This document shows positions 1-13,475 of a stretch of 64,000 nt of DNA, in pieces. The position numbers were made by a program, and so were the translations under genes. The notes under the pieces are model-generated. The model saw nothing but the letters and a program-made list of their open reading frames with translations, was not told the origin of the DNA and did no database searches. The DNA comes from Amia ocellicauda (taxonomy: Eukaryota; Chordata; Actinopteri; Amiiformes; Amiidae), in contig NC_089850.1 of assembly GCF_036373705.1 (NCBI RefSeq), forward strand, positions 44,938,048-45,002,047, read 5' to 3'. Within the stretch, counting starts at the first letter, position 1. Each line of letters opens with the position of its first letter.

Positions 1-67
1 GGACTTTTATTTCATAATGCCACATTTATTCATTTCAAGGGACTTTTATTTCATAATGGCACATTTC
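1..67. repeat. Two-copy direct repeat, period 39 bp
   Basis: The word GGACTTTTATTTCATAATG begins at position 1 and again at position 40. Each copy is followed by the near-identical CCACATTT or GCACATTT. It is a short duplication or the end of a longer tandem array cut by the window edge. Confidence 0.6.
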
Positions 68-700
68 CATCTGGTATATTCAAATGAATGAGGTGTGGTT
101 CTCTCACAGATTCAGACCAAAGCAACAGCACCAGAACAGCACTGAATCTATATGCAAGCTGTTTTGCAGACAATATGGAAGACATCGGTGGGCTCCGAGA
201 TACCATAAAATTGATCAACATGGTTTATCGGCGGATAATATTTTGGCCCTTATTGATCTCTTTTTTTATTTCATAGTCATATTTATATATTTAATATTGA
301 CTTAAATGGCATTCCATAGAGATCAACTTACTTTTCAAAATGTAATAGAGATACGCTCTCTAAAACAGACAGAATTTGCTGCATCAAAGAGCATTATAAG
401 GATTTTGTAGAAATTGCAAGTTTAAATTAACAGTAGGCTACTAAAGCAGAACTTCTACATGTGTAACCAAACAGGCTTTTCAACCTCTATACTCTCTAGT
501 CTAGATAATGTAAAATTTGCTTCATCTGTCAAAACGGTCTGCTGGCCCTGCTTTGAACGCGAGAAGCCGGGTGCACAGCCACCGCTGACAGCATGCTCAG
601 AACACCTGAGGACTGCCTCGCACACAGCCACCCACCGTACTTCCACTCTGTGCAAAAACAAAACTGTCATAACCAGCAAATTCCAAAGGTGAGCACACAA

Positions 701-835
701 CAGGGTTGGGATCAATCTCCCTTTGCCTTTTCAGACCCAATTGTAATTATTTTTGCCATTGATATAACTGTATTGGAATTTGAATTGAACTGAAAAAGGA
801 TTTGGAATGGAATACTGGAATTGTCCTCAACCCTG
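701..835. mobile_element. Degraded hAT-type MITE
   Basis: The segment starts CAGGGTTGGGATCAA and ends TTGTCCTCAACCCTG, whose reverse complement is CAGGGTTGAGGACAA. These imperfect terminal inverted repeats of about 15 bp flank a 135-bp AT-rich core containing TTGGAATTTGAATTGA-like words. CAGGG-type ends and GGAATT-rich cores are typical of a hAT-derived MITE group seen in many fishes (recalled, not searched). I cannot find a clean 8-bp target duplication, so the copy is old. Confidence 0.6.
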
Positions 836-2761
836 CCTCAAGACACAGACAAAATTCCCAGGCCCCTCAGTCACCTGGTTTCATGTGTAAACTACTCATT
901 CATTAACTTTCGGACCTTTCATTGGATCACACTGTTGCATTAATGCAGTTTGGAGACCCATAATTTCAATCATTAGTCTACGTAAATGTTATTTTCTGAA
1001 CTCATCAGTATACAGCAATGAATATCAGGCACCGTGACGTGACAAATTCAATTAAAAATGATTAAGTTGAAGTTACATATTAACTTTTTAACTGTCAAGA
1101 CTTCAACCTGCATTCATCTCTATGGCTGCATTTATCCAGCTTGTTTAGTTATCCAGCTTGAAAAGTTAGACATGTGCAGACATGTTGAGTGAAGCACAGA
1201 TCTCAACTGGTACTCAAGAAGTATGTTAACGACCTGTAATCTACACGTGACTGAACGTGAAAAGTACATTTCCAATTCCCACAAGTCAAAATCTGTTTCA
1301 TTCTCTCTAAGTGGCGTCTCCCCTGTATGACCTAGTCTTACAGCAAGCCCTTGCATTCAGTATATCTTACAATTGAATGTACGAAGCACAGTATTGTATT
1401 ATATATCCTCTTTTATCATACAATTGTATAATTGATGAAAATAAACTATTAGAAAACATTCATTCTTGAGTATTTCATAGGTCATCCTTAAACTGTTAGA
1501 AAGAAAAACACATTCCAGCAAAGAATATATTGCTTTATTATTAACACTAATTCCATCTAATCATTACAGTATTATACCAGTAATCTGATCAATAAATTGT
1601 ATACATGTTATGTAGTTTGTGTTCAATCAGATCATCTTAAATGGTGCCATGTAACCTTGTGAGAGCAAAGCTGTCTGAGTAGGAAGTTGAGTATCCATGT
1701 GATGAATCAGCTCACAACAAGTAAGAAGATAATGCCAAAAGACAGATTGGATGTACTGTAGTATGTGTAAACATTAGTCACTACAATACAGCAGGTACAA
1801 ATTAAAATAGATGTACGTGGACTGTATTTAATGTTTACTGACTGACTGCAAAGAAAATGTTATCAGTAGAAACCTGCACTGTTGTGCACTTTACCAAACA
1901 CAAAAACTATAAAATAGCATTTCTTTGAGACAAATTAGCTGCAGCATGGTCAAAGACCCATCTGATTGGGAAAGATATGACCCAAGACGAGAGGCAACAA
2001 TGTGTACAGAGCAACCAATCAAGACAACTTGTTTCCGATTTTGATTAACATTTTCCTCATGTGGATTGTTCTCTTTATACAGTTAAAGCCCTGATGACAA
2101 GAAATATCTGATTTATGTGTCAGCAATTTCGCAAAACAAATGCACCCCTGTCTCAATGAGCCATACACTGAATCAATCGTATTCAAAGCAACTGGTGGTA
2201 TACAGCATGAAAGCAGCAGCCGTACCCATGAAATGAGCATTCTTTAACTTGTACTAGGCCAGGGAAACCTGACATCCAAACCTCATCACTACTTATGTGA
2301 AAACAAAAAGCCCTCGGACGCAAAGTCTAACTCCCAATGCTTTAAGCTCATTTTGATTTTGCTTGTGTCACATCTGTAGTCGTCAATATTATTTTCTAAG
2401 CTGCCAAGGGTACGTAAGGCTTTACTTTTTTCTTTTTTAATGACCTCGACATTAACGTCAGAGGAATGAACCTTCTATTACACCTTGCATGTTCAAGCAT
2501 GCATGGGATGTGACGTGGACAGAGGCTCAATAGAAATACTTTTAAAGGCACACACACACAATATGTTATGCTTCAGTTTTGTTTCTCTCCAGACCCTGTC
2601 TTGCTTGTTTACTCTTCCACATTCTCGAATTCAGTTTGCAATGATTTACATATGGAAATGTCTGCAGCACCTTCCTGCCCTTCTCTCTATGATGTATGTA
2701 TTATTCAGGTTAATAACATTACATCCATTAATACATGCACAGGTAGCATGCTCTTCTTAAC

Positions 2762-2792
2762 ATTATTATTATTAATAATAATATTATTATTA
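2762..2792. repeat. ATT/AAT simple repeat
   Basis: An (ATT)n tract runs straight into (AAT)n and back to (ATT)n, giving a short self-complementary AT-rich block inside ppp2r5a intron 1. Confidence 0.85.
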
Positions 2793-4865
2793 GACCTATC
2801 ATTAAAGGGGGGGCCCATTTTGTAACAAGTCCCATTTTGTCTTGAATGTTGAAACTGTTCAGAGGCTCATCATACACCCATGAGTTTTCTGAAAAGGGGG
2901 ACTAAAAAGAACCTATTGAAACTGTTGTCAATGTTTAACATCCCCATTTGTTACTTCTACAGTACTGCTACCTTACCAGTCATCTGTTCAGTAATGTTTC
3001 CTTATATTATATGTGGCTGGAAACAAAAGGTAAAAATGATTAACCAGGGACATAAGAACAATGATTCTCTGCTCTGAGAATCGGAGTCGTCATTTTACGG
3101 ATGTCACATGCACAGCAACAGAACCTCATTGTGTGGTAAGGTCCATCACCTATGTGAAGAGGGATAACAAAAGGATGAGAGAGTTAAGGGAATAATGTGT
3201 CTCCTGAGCTGATGAAGGGATGCGTTATTTGCCTCATTCGGTATCAGAAACTATTTTATTTACCGTTCAGCGTCTCCGATGTACGGGCTGCACTTAGTGA
3301 AAAACAAAGGTGAACAACAGCAGTGTGTTAGCTCTATCTAATGGTAAATAGGGGGTTTGAACAATAGCTTTGATTTTCCATTTGTCAGCTTTCCCTACAG
3401 GACACTGCATCACAAAAATCCGAAGAAAGTGTTGGAGCTACCACATTGCAACGCTGGGTTTCTCTGCTCTGAATCACTGCTTTTAATCCTGAAAATGTGA
3501 GATTACGTCTGGTCCACAGTAAATATACACATTATCTAAAGTACAGGCTTTCACTAACAGTAGACGTATTTCCACTAATACAGTACGCTTTTTACTTGAC
3601 CTGATTACCCGAAAATTCCCCATTTAAGTAGTTAACAGCTTAAGCCCTTTGAACACTCATTTTCTACACAGGTCAGATTCCAAGGCCAGACAAATGTGGT
3701 CACAACTCGGGATCAAGCAGGATCCCCAAGACATTTCACTGCTTTTTTGGGGAATGACCTTTCATGATAAAATGCTCCACCCATGTGTGCAGTAGTCTAT
3801 TACCTTGTTGAACGTTAAACTGTTTTAAAAGAGGGATTCTAGGAATATGTTTGCCAAAGAAAAACGGGCTTTAGAAAACAGATCTTGTCCAGAAGGGTTC
3901 TCTAATTTAGTAGGACAAAAAAAGTGCAAAGCAACATCCTTCTGTGTTTCCCAAATTGAACAGTCATCTCAGTCATACAGGATATGTCTACCCACTGACA
4001 GGCTCCAAGGCAAGGGCTGGTTGTGTTAAGACATTTATACATAAAAAAAAAAAAACAACAATGCCATGAAATACCTCTTTGAATCTGAACAGACATTTTA
4101 CACAGGAAAGCATCAGCAGGTTTCTCCTTCTGCACTGAGTATGTAATGGCCATGGCTAAGGCTAATTATTTTATTTTTAAGTTTAATTTCTGTTCATGAC
4201 TTGTGGGCTTCAAATAATAGGCTGATTTGACACTAATTGACATAATATTCTTCCATTTGCCCACTGCTTACATGCAACATTTTTATTGGTAATGTAAAAC
4301 CAACCTTAAAGGAACAAATGACTACCTCAATCATCATCATCATGCACATAAAACATTCAAAATATGATTTGTTACAGTCATTAACTTATTAAAACATTTA
4401 TGTAATTGAAGTATGTCGATATTCCTTCATTGTCTGAATTTCTCACACAGATGTATGATTTTTTTGTTTCCTGTATTAGGAAAGAGTTTGTAAACCTTTG
4501 TACCCAACTACCACTTAATACATATTCAATCACATGTGATATTAAAAATGTGTTGCTACCCACAGTTTCAGTTTTAATTTTATGTTTTCCCATGACACCA
4601 CATCCTTTCATAATGAAATAATAAGTTGTTTCTGTCTGCAACATCTGCAGGCTGGGTTAACCTACATTGCAATACAGAAAAATACAGAAATCATATCTGG
4701 GTTAAACTGTAGATTCTTGGAGTCCTCTCTGTAACCATTATGACAAAGCATAAGATGATACAACAACACTTTTTCTGAACCCGCTAAATTTGCCAATTAC
4801 AATTTCAAAAGAGTCCATTGGTTCATCTACTTTGAGAACAGTGATGCAATGCAATTAGCATTAAT

Positions 4866-4879
4866 GGGGGGGGGGGGGG
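4866..4879 (+). repeat. Homopolymer of 14 G
   Basis: Fourteen consecutive G residues sit between TTAAT and TAGACG in ppp2r5a intron 1. The exact length may be uncertain because such runs are prone to polymerase slippage and sequencing error. Confidence 0.9.
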
Positions 4880-6490
4880 TAGACGTAATTAGTTAATTAG
4901 ATAGGGCCTAAATATCAGGTCCTACACTGTTTGTCCATATCAGATTTATTTAATGCTTTATTTAAGGTTGACGAAGACATAAGGTCACAAAAAAACTGAA
5001 ATTTAAAGTAAAGGTGACCTGTCAGTTTTGTATACAAACATACATTTTATACAGACCACAAACATCATGTTCAAATACAGGTAGCATACCTTAAAAACAA
5101 CACAGCACAGTTGGAAACTAGACTGCCACTGCACAGCAGGTCAGACCATTCCACAATTTTGCAAGCTGCCGGCTGGTGAATTGCTGGATATTTCATGCTT
5201 CTCACTTTATGTGCCAAACACTAGCTTTCAAACTGTGAAATTCAGATTCAAAGGGACAGCTGAAAGACTTCACGGACATGTTATTAATGAATTCATCTAC
5301 ACTTCAGATAAAATGGATAAGGCAAAGGACTTCCATTTGCAAAACTAATTACTACAATCTCAGCGAAATAAAAAAGCAACAGTTGGGAAGAAGAAAACAT
5401 CAGATTACCTTTTCTTTTGCACATCTTAAGCTAAGGCAGTTTCCTCAGCTTTTTTCAAACCACAAATAATACAAAATACTAATACAAAGATAGGCGAATC
5501 TGCAACCAAATCTAACCTAATCAAAACAAGGCCCACCTACTTTTAAGTACAGCAATGAGATGCTGATGCTTCTATGAACTCCAACCAAAGCGACCAAAAT
5601 ACAAAAGCGCACATCTGATCACATCTGGCCGGTCTATAGAAATCCTTCAAATGTCCTTCCTCAACGTGTGCCTAACCAGCACAATTAAATTTTGTAATCT
5701 CCAGGAGAAAAGTCATCGGTGCTGTGAATACATGATTATTAAGAGAATACACGTTTTAGGTGTTTTTAATGCAAATATCATCAACTCAACTTTCAACTCT
5801 ACATGCTAGGTGAAGCAAAAGCGAAATACGATTTTGTTTGCATCAAAACGAAGCACAGGTATAATGAGAAAAGATGACAGCAGTTTAGATAAGAATGTAA
5901 CTTTAGCCCAAGACTGTGGTACAAAATTAAAAAAAAACCACAGCAAACTGGGTTGCAAGTTAACTATTCAACTTGCCATCTTCACGTATAGCAATGTACA
6001 GACTGCATTAGGAGGACAGGTTTGGTGAGATTATAATTTACACGGCATCATCTCAACTAAACTCATTACTGAAGAGCTGAGCTAATTTGGCCAGGACTTG
6101 TTATGGTACACAACGGGAGCAGCTATGACTTTCATTTTTAAATATATTTGTACGCCAGACGATTTCCACACACACACAATCAATACAACACATTCATTCA
6201 AAGCAACTGTCAATGTCACTGAATCCATGACAGACGCCGCTTATACTATGTAGCTACCGTGTGTGAAAAATGTTACAATATGTCCGATTTCTGGCTTCCA
6301 ATGCATCGATGCCACAGTCTACACGTGTTCATGTTTGCGATCTTAGGATGTGGTGATTATGACAGTGCTGGGGTCATGATACACGTATGTTACACTAATG
6401 TGAGGCAGGGTTTCTGCTGCTGCTTCGTGAATCATTTGCGACCCCTGCTTTAAACAGCGGGACTATATCGCATGTGGGCACCGCTCTTAC

Positions 6491-6638
6491 CTTTGAGCTG
6501 CGGCAGGGGAGACAGCTCCACCAGGCTGCTCTGGGTCCGGAACTGGGACGAGCCCTGCGACCGCTTCTGTTTCTGGGCTTTTCGCATCGACTTGCGGGTG
6601 AACCCGTCCACTTTCTCCGCCGCAGAGATAACCGACAT
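6491..6638 (-). CDS. ppp2r5a: ppp2r5a coding exon 1: PP2A regulatory subunit B56-alpha, N-terminus
   Basis: The exon encodes 49 residues plus one base, starting [17 protein letters not shown] and ending ELSPLPQLK. The [22 protein letters not shown] and LPQLK words match the variable N-terminus of PPP2R5A, the B56-alpha subunit that targets the PP2A core enzyme to its substrates. The [19 protein letters not shown] start favours alpha over epsilon. The donor is AAAG|GTAAGAG, and the split G codon fits the Asp that follows in human. An in-frame TAA lies 24 nt upstream of the ATG and the -3 base is A, so this start is well supported. It is about ten residues shorter than human because the Ser/Ala-rich leader is missing. 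All later exons lie beyond the left edge. Neighbour dtl is in tandem, as in human. Confidence 0.93.
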
Positions 6639-7169
6639 CTTGGTGCAATTAAAAACGCTTTAATAGTAGTAGTAGTATATCCACTCGAGGTGATCGTACA
6701 AAAATCTCCGACCACCATGAACCATCCGTGAAAAACATAAAGAGAAGTCCACCGGATCTTCAATTATTTTTATTTTAAAGAAATTAAATCGCTTTTTAAT
6801 CCTTCGTCAGCAGGTCCCATTAGAAAGGTTGCATTCAAAACAAAACGCTGCACTTAAAAAAAATAGGATAATAAATTGTAGGAGCTGCGGCTCATTTCTG
6901 GCCTTTCCTCACATGAACCCAACACATCTAGATGGTGTAAAAGTGCAAGAAATAGGGCGCATCATGAGGGGCACTGCCTACAGGTTGTTAAAGTTTGTTT
7001 GTTAAAAAATATCTATATAATTAAGCTACAAAAAATGCCATTCGAAAATAACATCACCTCCAAATGGCTCAAACAAGATGTCCTGCTAGTGCAAAGGATC
7101 AAACTTTACAGTGAGTTGTAATGAAGAAGATCATGCCGTCCCCATTTTCAACGCGAATCCAAATGTCCT

Positions 7170-7620
7170 TTAGTTCACACTGACAGTCGCGTCTCCGCGC
7201 CGACTCGCAGCTGTTCGTGGACACAGACGGGCTCCAGCAGCCGAGGCATTTTCACCTCCTGCGCCTGCCTCGAAGATACTGGAAACACAGACACGTTATC
7301 ACATAAACTTTGTCCTCTTTTGCGAGACTTCCTGATGCCTTTCAACTTTTTAAATTAATTAATTAAAAATGCATCACTAAAATCTACTGTACGCGCCGCC
7401 GTTACCTCCCCTTCGCAACCATAAACAGCTCGGCTCGGCTCTTGACGTCACGAAGCCAGCTCTTGAGGGGCAAGCGCAGCGTCCAATCACACACGGCGGT
7501 CTGAGCGCCGGCCCGGGCCGCTCAGCCAATCCAATTCATTGTTAAACCAGTCTTCCCTGAACGAAGTGGGCGGGGCTAAGCTTTGAGCGGCAGTTAGTCA
7601 CCCTATTAAAAGTTTAAACG
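7170..7620 (-). promoter_or_regulatory. ppp2r5a: ppp2r5a CpG-rich promoter / 5' UTR region
   Basis: GC and CpG content rises sharply here against AT-rich flanks. A perfect CRE palindrome TGACGTCA lies at 7443-7450, and several CCAAT or ATTGG boxes occur (about 7480, 7525 and 7630). No TATA box is placed convincingly, which is usual for a housekeeping promoter. The region lies 0.5-1 kb upstream of the ppp2r5a start codon on the minus strand. The transcription start and any 5' UTR intron cannot be seen. Confidence 0.65.
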
Positions 7621-10600
7621 GTGAGGCTGACCAATCGAAAGCGTTCATTACAATGTGGGAGGCAGGGCTTAATATGTAAATGAAGCGCGGTTGACCCAAC
7701 CAGAAGTAGAGAATCGTAGACGGTGAGCTATTGTGATTGAAGGGGATTGGAAGTTAAAATGGTTGATGTGTGCATGAGCACAAATAACCCTGACACAAAT
7801 AATAATCCACAATAATAATACAAAAGTGACGCTAAGCCTGTGGTCAGCTGGTCACACAAACTGATATTGGACTTGTCATATCACCCTGGGGCTAAACATT
7901 GCATATATGTGCAAGTATGCCCACATACACTGAATAATAATAGGATACATTTATGATTTTCACATTTTTATATTCTGAAAAAAAGTCCACAAAATTTTAT
8001 ATTTTAAGAAATATATTTTTCTGCTTGGTTAATGGAGCTGGGATTTTTCCTTTAAGCTTTTCTTTTAAGCTTTTGCTAGAATGGGGTCTGGGGATGGGGT
8101 TAGATATTTATATGCAGCTATAATTTCTAATAATATGGGCATTACATTTCTACTGGGTGTACTGAGTTAAGATGCAGATAGCGTATATTAAATTTGTATT
8201 ATTACCTCTTGTAATATAGTTTTACTGGAGGCAAAAATAATGGAGTGGATGGAATACAGTCATGTTTTCTCATTATGTTTTTGGTAGGATTACGGATAGG
8301 GTTGGGGTTTCATATATTCAGTCATCTTTGTCTTCTAATTATGTGGGTGTTGTGTTTCTGCTGGGTCTGTGGAGTTGGAAAGAGCAATAGATATGTGTAT
8401 ATTATTATTTTGGTACCAAGCAGCATCCCATTGTTCCATTTTTGTAAACATATGATGATAATTGGTAAAGACATGACTGTGTACTTCTGCTTATAATTAC
8501 ATGTGACATATAACACATCCAACTGAAATCATTCAATTTGAAAAAGTCTCAGCATGGCATTACTTATTTAGTGAGTGATGCAGCCAATCTTTGCACGGTT
8601 ATTCATCATTGTATTCTGTTCACAAAATAAAACCAAGATTGATAATTTAATTAAAAATGCAGATTTAAATACATTTCCTGTATTGGATAGTTGTTGTTTT
8701 AAACAGAAATCGATATACTTCTAATGCAACATGTATTTGTTTTCTCTTGTGGTACACCTTGTATTGTACATGTCTTACAAGTGAGGTATTGGTCCTGTTG
8801 AAGAAAGCTGCCTGCTTTATGTCTGCTTTTATTTTTCTTGTTCACACTCACATTAATATATCAATCAATCAATTTTTCAATCAATTCAATGTATAATTTA
8901 TGTATATGTCTACCAAGCATGAGTATGCACTTTTATACACTTTCTCTTTTTGCAAATCAGTTCCTTGGACTCCTCATGTCCTGAAACATTTAAAGTAATC
9001 AGTATAATCTAATCAGTGTGTTTACTTCCCTCCTAAGACCCATCAGTAACATCAGAGAAACAGTGGGATAATATAAGTGATATGAAAACAATCAATTATT
9101 TATATTAAATGAAAACATGGTAACACAACTGTTTTCAGACGAAATGCTATATCTGTGCACATTTGAACAAAGTATGGAATTACTACCTTTCTAAAATAAA
9201 CTGATAGTGACTTGCACAGGAATTCAAAAGAATATTAAGTATTCAATGTCCTATGGGGAGATTGCCGCGTGTTAACCTATATGAATATAAACTTCTATAC
9301 ATAAGCACTGGTAATATTGGGGCCTCTGAATACCATCAGCTGATCCAGAAAATCCCCCCATTGAACTGGAGCTGCTAGAAGAGGGGTGGCTAACCCTGGT
9401 CCTGGAGAGCTGCAGAGCCTACAGGTTTGTGTTCTATCCAAATCATTAACTACTTAATTGAACCAATTGTGGGTCTTAATTAGGTAAAATGTCCCTGTGT
9501 TCAAGGTATCCATTGATTGATGATTTAGAGAGACCTGGAAAACCTGCTGGATTGGGACTCTCCAGGAACAGGGTTGGCCACCCCTGTGCTAGAAGGAGAA
9601 CAGGTTTGCTATGGGGGAGCAGATAAATTATGTTCTCACTAGTAACATCAAATTTGCTTAATGTGAAAATACTCTCATGCATAGTCCAGGTCATGTAAAT
9701 CAACTTATATTTCTCAGGAACTCCAGAATATCAGACATACATTTAATTTATGACATGGGAGTGAGGGTTATGAACTGCAGATGACTTTACTGTTTCCTTA
9801 ATTCCACAGAGAACAATGCAATAAGCTCCACCATGTTCCTCAAATATCTTCTAACAACAGGCTGAAAATCATAGAAGCCTATAAATCACAGAATAATAAA
9901 ACAGCAACTGAAGCGTATATGCTTGTTGTCAGTATAATACATTGTAAAATACAACTGACGTGAAATAAAAATACACTCCTACATCATCCGAGAGAGTAAC
10001 CAAATGTGCATTAAAAAAAGAAATGGGAATTGGTGATGTGAAGAATTTGAAAGTTGGCAAATATCTAAAACCAAACCTGCTTTAGATTGGCACAGCATTA
10101 GTTGCAATTTCTCAAAAAGCTTCCCAAAAGTCCACAGTGCTTCTACTCTAGTGCAAATTGTTTTCCAAACAGCTTCCATTTTATGTCTGTCTTCCTTGCT
10201 ACACTGTGTAATGGCACTAATGGTGGCTTCGAGGCCTTGGTACTAGCTACACGGAAACTTCTTTGACACCTCCAAGATTAAGATAAAGTAACTAGAATGT
10301 CCCATTATTATTTTGATATTCTAGATTACTATTAAACTGTACAGCAATTTAGTTTCATTAGATTAACTAACCAGTACTGGCATCTGCAATTACACAGCAC
10401 CCTTCAACTAAGATTGCAGTAATCACACTAGCACCCGTGACTGCAGTGTGCCTGGCTGCCACATTGTATGTTTTTTCAGCTTGCCTCCATCACAGGTTGA
10501 AAAGTGCAGATCCGTGCAGCCATGTTTCCCCTTGTTACATCCTCCCCAGGCAGCAGAACTCACAGTCTTTGGCTGGCATACTGTTGCCTTCCCCATATAT

Positions 10601-13475
10601 AGGCAGCACACTTTACATGTTACCTTGAGGAAGATAGATTTTGATGGAATTCAGTCATGAGACATCCAAGCCAGCTTTGCACATGTAACGTTTGGCTTGA
10701 GTTGCCCTGTTGTACATCATGTCCATATTTATTTCCTAGAACTTTAGCTTACCATCATCATTACCAAGTGTTACGCCCACATTTGACAGTAAAATGTCTG
10801 ACAGATTCCAGACATACTGTGATGTTGTCTGTTTATAAAGGTATCACTATAATAGAGGCCTTTCATTGGGGGGGCACTTCCCAAAAACAAACCGACTGCC
10901 TTCACATTGTCTGGAATAACAGCGTTCTCTTCGGCCATATTGTTGATGAAAGGGATGGCTGATAGCTGCCCAGTGACGTAAGCTGCACAGAGAGAGCGCG
11001 CAAGGAGTGCTGTACTAGAGGAAGAAGGCAGTCCTCAAGGCGCATTGTTTCATCTCTGAAGGCTTTGTTTTGCCGTCAAACGTATCCTGTCACACTGGAG
11101 CAAGTAATCAGAGTTTGGCTGCGCTTCCCTTGGCACAGCAAGAGATAAGTAACAAAAAGGACCCACTAGGGATTAGAAGAAGTTCTGGCGAATACTAAGT
11201 GAGCTATTCCAGGATTGCCAGACAAAAATAAATATATAAGAAACACAAGGAAATACAACTAAGTGTACCTTCCATATTAATTTAAATAATGCCAGAGGTA
11301 TGAATTCAAACCTTGAACCCCCTGTTGCTTACAGGCCTTGGAAAGACAAAAGGAACAGCGGGATGCTGCACAATTCACGGTTTGTTAATAAAGCCATTGC
11401 TCGATGAAGTGAAGCGGTTGACATATGGGTTCATGAGCTCTGGTATTTGAAACAGGTAAACAAACAAATTCGCCATTTGCTGGCACAGATCATTATCCTG
11501 AGGTAGTCTTGGTGTGTGAGGTAAATCAAAATAGATATTACAATGTTTTCACGTGTGATTTGTTGTTACAGTTCACAAATAGGAAACGATGCTTGGTTTT
11601 GGTCGGTTATAGGAAGGCCCAGACTGACAAGAGAATTAGATTCAGATCCTATGCCCTATAATAACCAACCAATGAGCAGCCAGGGAATTTAAAAGGAACA
11701 AACACATAAATCTATAAAGTAATTCGTTGCAGAGAAAAAAATTAAAAATCAGACAGGGCCAGACTGACCAACGGACACTTCAGCCCATGCTTCAATAATT
11801 GCATTAAAGTATTGTAAAATTCAGCATTTGCAAAGACTGACTCATGGTGCTGCTGTATAAGTAATCCCATTATAAGATTTAGAATCCCATGCCATAAAAC
11901 AATATTTTTACACTGCATGGAACACGATCATTAGAAACAGAGAACAACACATGAAAGCAGATGATTTTTTTGTGTATGTTTTACTAGATTATCTTTGTAT
12001 GCTGTGGCCAGATAAGCCTACAGAATTATTAATGAATTCATGGTTCTGCAATGTGAATTTATTACCCAGCATAGGCTATGATATAGCAATGCCAGGAGGT
12101 GTGATTTGCCTTAATGCACATCATCATTAACCATCATGCTAATCACAAACAAACAAACTAAAAAACTAAAACTACCCTCTTGGTTTGGTAAAACAGGAGG
12201 GGGGGGGGAATGCCAATGGGATTGATAATTTATTAAATAATTCATTTTTAGCAGAATCAATTAATCCATTCAATTGGAATTTAATATTTTTACTAAACCA
12301 CTGACAAGTAGTGATAGCTTTCACAGCTGCAGATTTGCTTTCTGCCAAGTTTACTTCAACCTTTGGATGTGGTGCAGTGTCCGCTGGGCATTTTCTGCAA
12401 TTTTTCAGGAACATGTAGGTGTGTTTATACTAGCAAAGAATACAAGAATCTATCCTTTCACTAAGATCATTTGTGCTTTTTTTTTTTTTTTTTTAGATCT
12501 TAGATCTCAGGTACATCTGTAAGAAAGTTTTCCAAAAGCCAGATATGAAGATTACAGAGCTCCAGGTTTCTAATTTCTTCATTAATATCTTACATATTTT
12601 CTCAAAAAAGTTGGCCAAGAGATTCCTTTAGAGAGCATTTATTTTGAGTCGAGAAGTTGTTAGGCAATTTCTATTAATAGGTCGGGCAGTTTGAAAGTTT
12701 TTGATTACATGAAACTTCATGACCTGAAAATGAAATCAAGCTCTTCCAAACAAAACCAACAAAGAAAGCACATCAGACTCTTACCACTCCTGGCGAATTA
12801 CACCTTGCTCTTCAAATATCAGAGTAAATGATCAGTATATCATAAAATCGCAACAAGAACCATGGACTTCACTTCCATGTACATGTTTTATATACAAAGA
12901 CATCAAATAACTCTTACAGAAAGGATCTGCACAAAATTATGAAACAATATAACAACTTTACACTATAAATATGTACAACTCTTAAGAAATAAATTCTTGG
13001 AGATTACGACAAATAGAAGATTAAGGAGTTAATTTTCCAGACATAGTAATACACCATTAACTGAGCAAAGACAACCAAAGGAATTGCAGAAACACTGTGT
13101 ACTTTTCTCTTCTGCTGTTACAATTACCTTTACATCATGGGGGAGGAAGAGAAGGAAACTAACCGACAGTAAGAGACCAAGCACTTACGCAATCATTTAA
13201 GATTTAACAGACCTTGTAAAAAAGAAAGAAACCTATTATAACATTAATCAAGTTAAAAACATTGGGATAAGTCAAACTTGTTTTCTCAAAAGCTTATTAG
13301 TCACCCTTCGTGAAGGTAAAAATAGCAGTATTTGCTCAAAAATTGATTTGACCATTTAGAGACAATCTAGAGGTTACAGACATTAAGAAATGTACTTCGA
13401 AAAGCTAGTTCTGGCTGCACCCACACACATTTGTGTGACTTTTTACAGTAACAGTAAAATAATCACAGTAGTGAT
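7621..13475. other. Intergenic spacer between ppp2r5a and dtl
   Basis: No open reading frame here resembles a known protein and no exon-like chain is visible. The only clear element is the hAT MITE at 9381-9586. A locally more GC-rich patch at about 10960-11110 carries TGACGTAA and GCGCGC words and could be regulatory, but nothing in the sequence proves it. Confidence 0.6.
9381..9586. mobile_element. hAT (Charlie-like) MITE with exact 8-bp TSD
   Basis: The element begins GAGGGGTGGCTAACCCTGG and ends TTGGCCACCCCTG. The reverse complement of the end reads CAGGGGTGGCCAACCCTG, so the terminal inverted repeats are about 28 bp long. The flanks carry an identical 8-bp word, TGCTAGAA, at 9373-9380 and 9587-9594. 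The CAGGGGT ends and 8-bp duplication define hAT superfamily integration. The 206-bp body has no coding capacity, so it is a non-autonomous copy mobilised by a hAT transposase elsewhere. The single terminal C-to-G change on the left is the main sign of decay. Confidence 0.9.

Larger units (their letters stand above)
1..6490 (-). other. ppp2r5a: ppp2r5a intron 1 (partial, continues off the left edge)
   Basis: This stretch lies downstream of the ppp2r5a exon 1 donor on the minus strand, so it is intron sequence. I looked for the next B56 exon, which should encode the start of the conserved helical core, and found no reading frame resembling it on the minus strand. The intron is therefore at least 6.5 kb. 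Contents I can name are a 39-bp-period direct repeat at the left edge, a degraded hAT-like MITE at 701-835, an ATT/AAT tract at 2762-2792 and a 14-base G run at 4866-4879. Everything else looks like AT-rich unique or old repeat DNA. Confidence 0.8.

Noticed and set aside
6395..6763. 122-aa minus-strand frame over the ppp2r5a start region
   Set aside because: It is out of frame with the PPP2R5A N-terminus and reads through the exon 1 donor into the intron.
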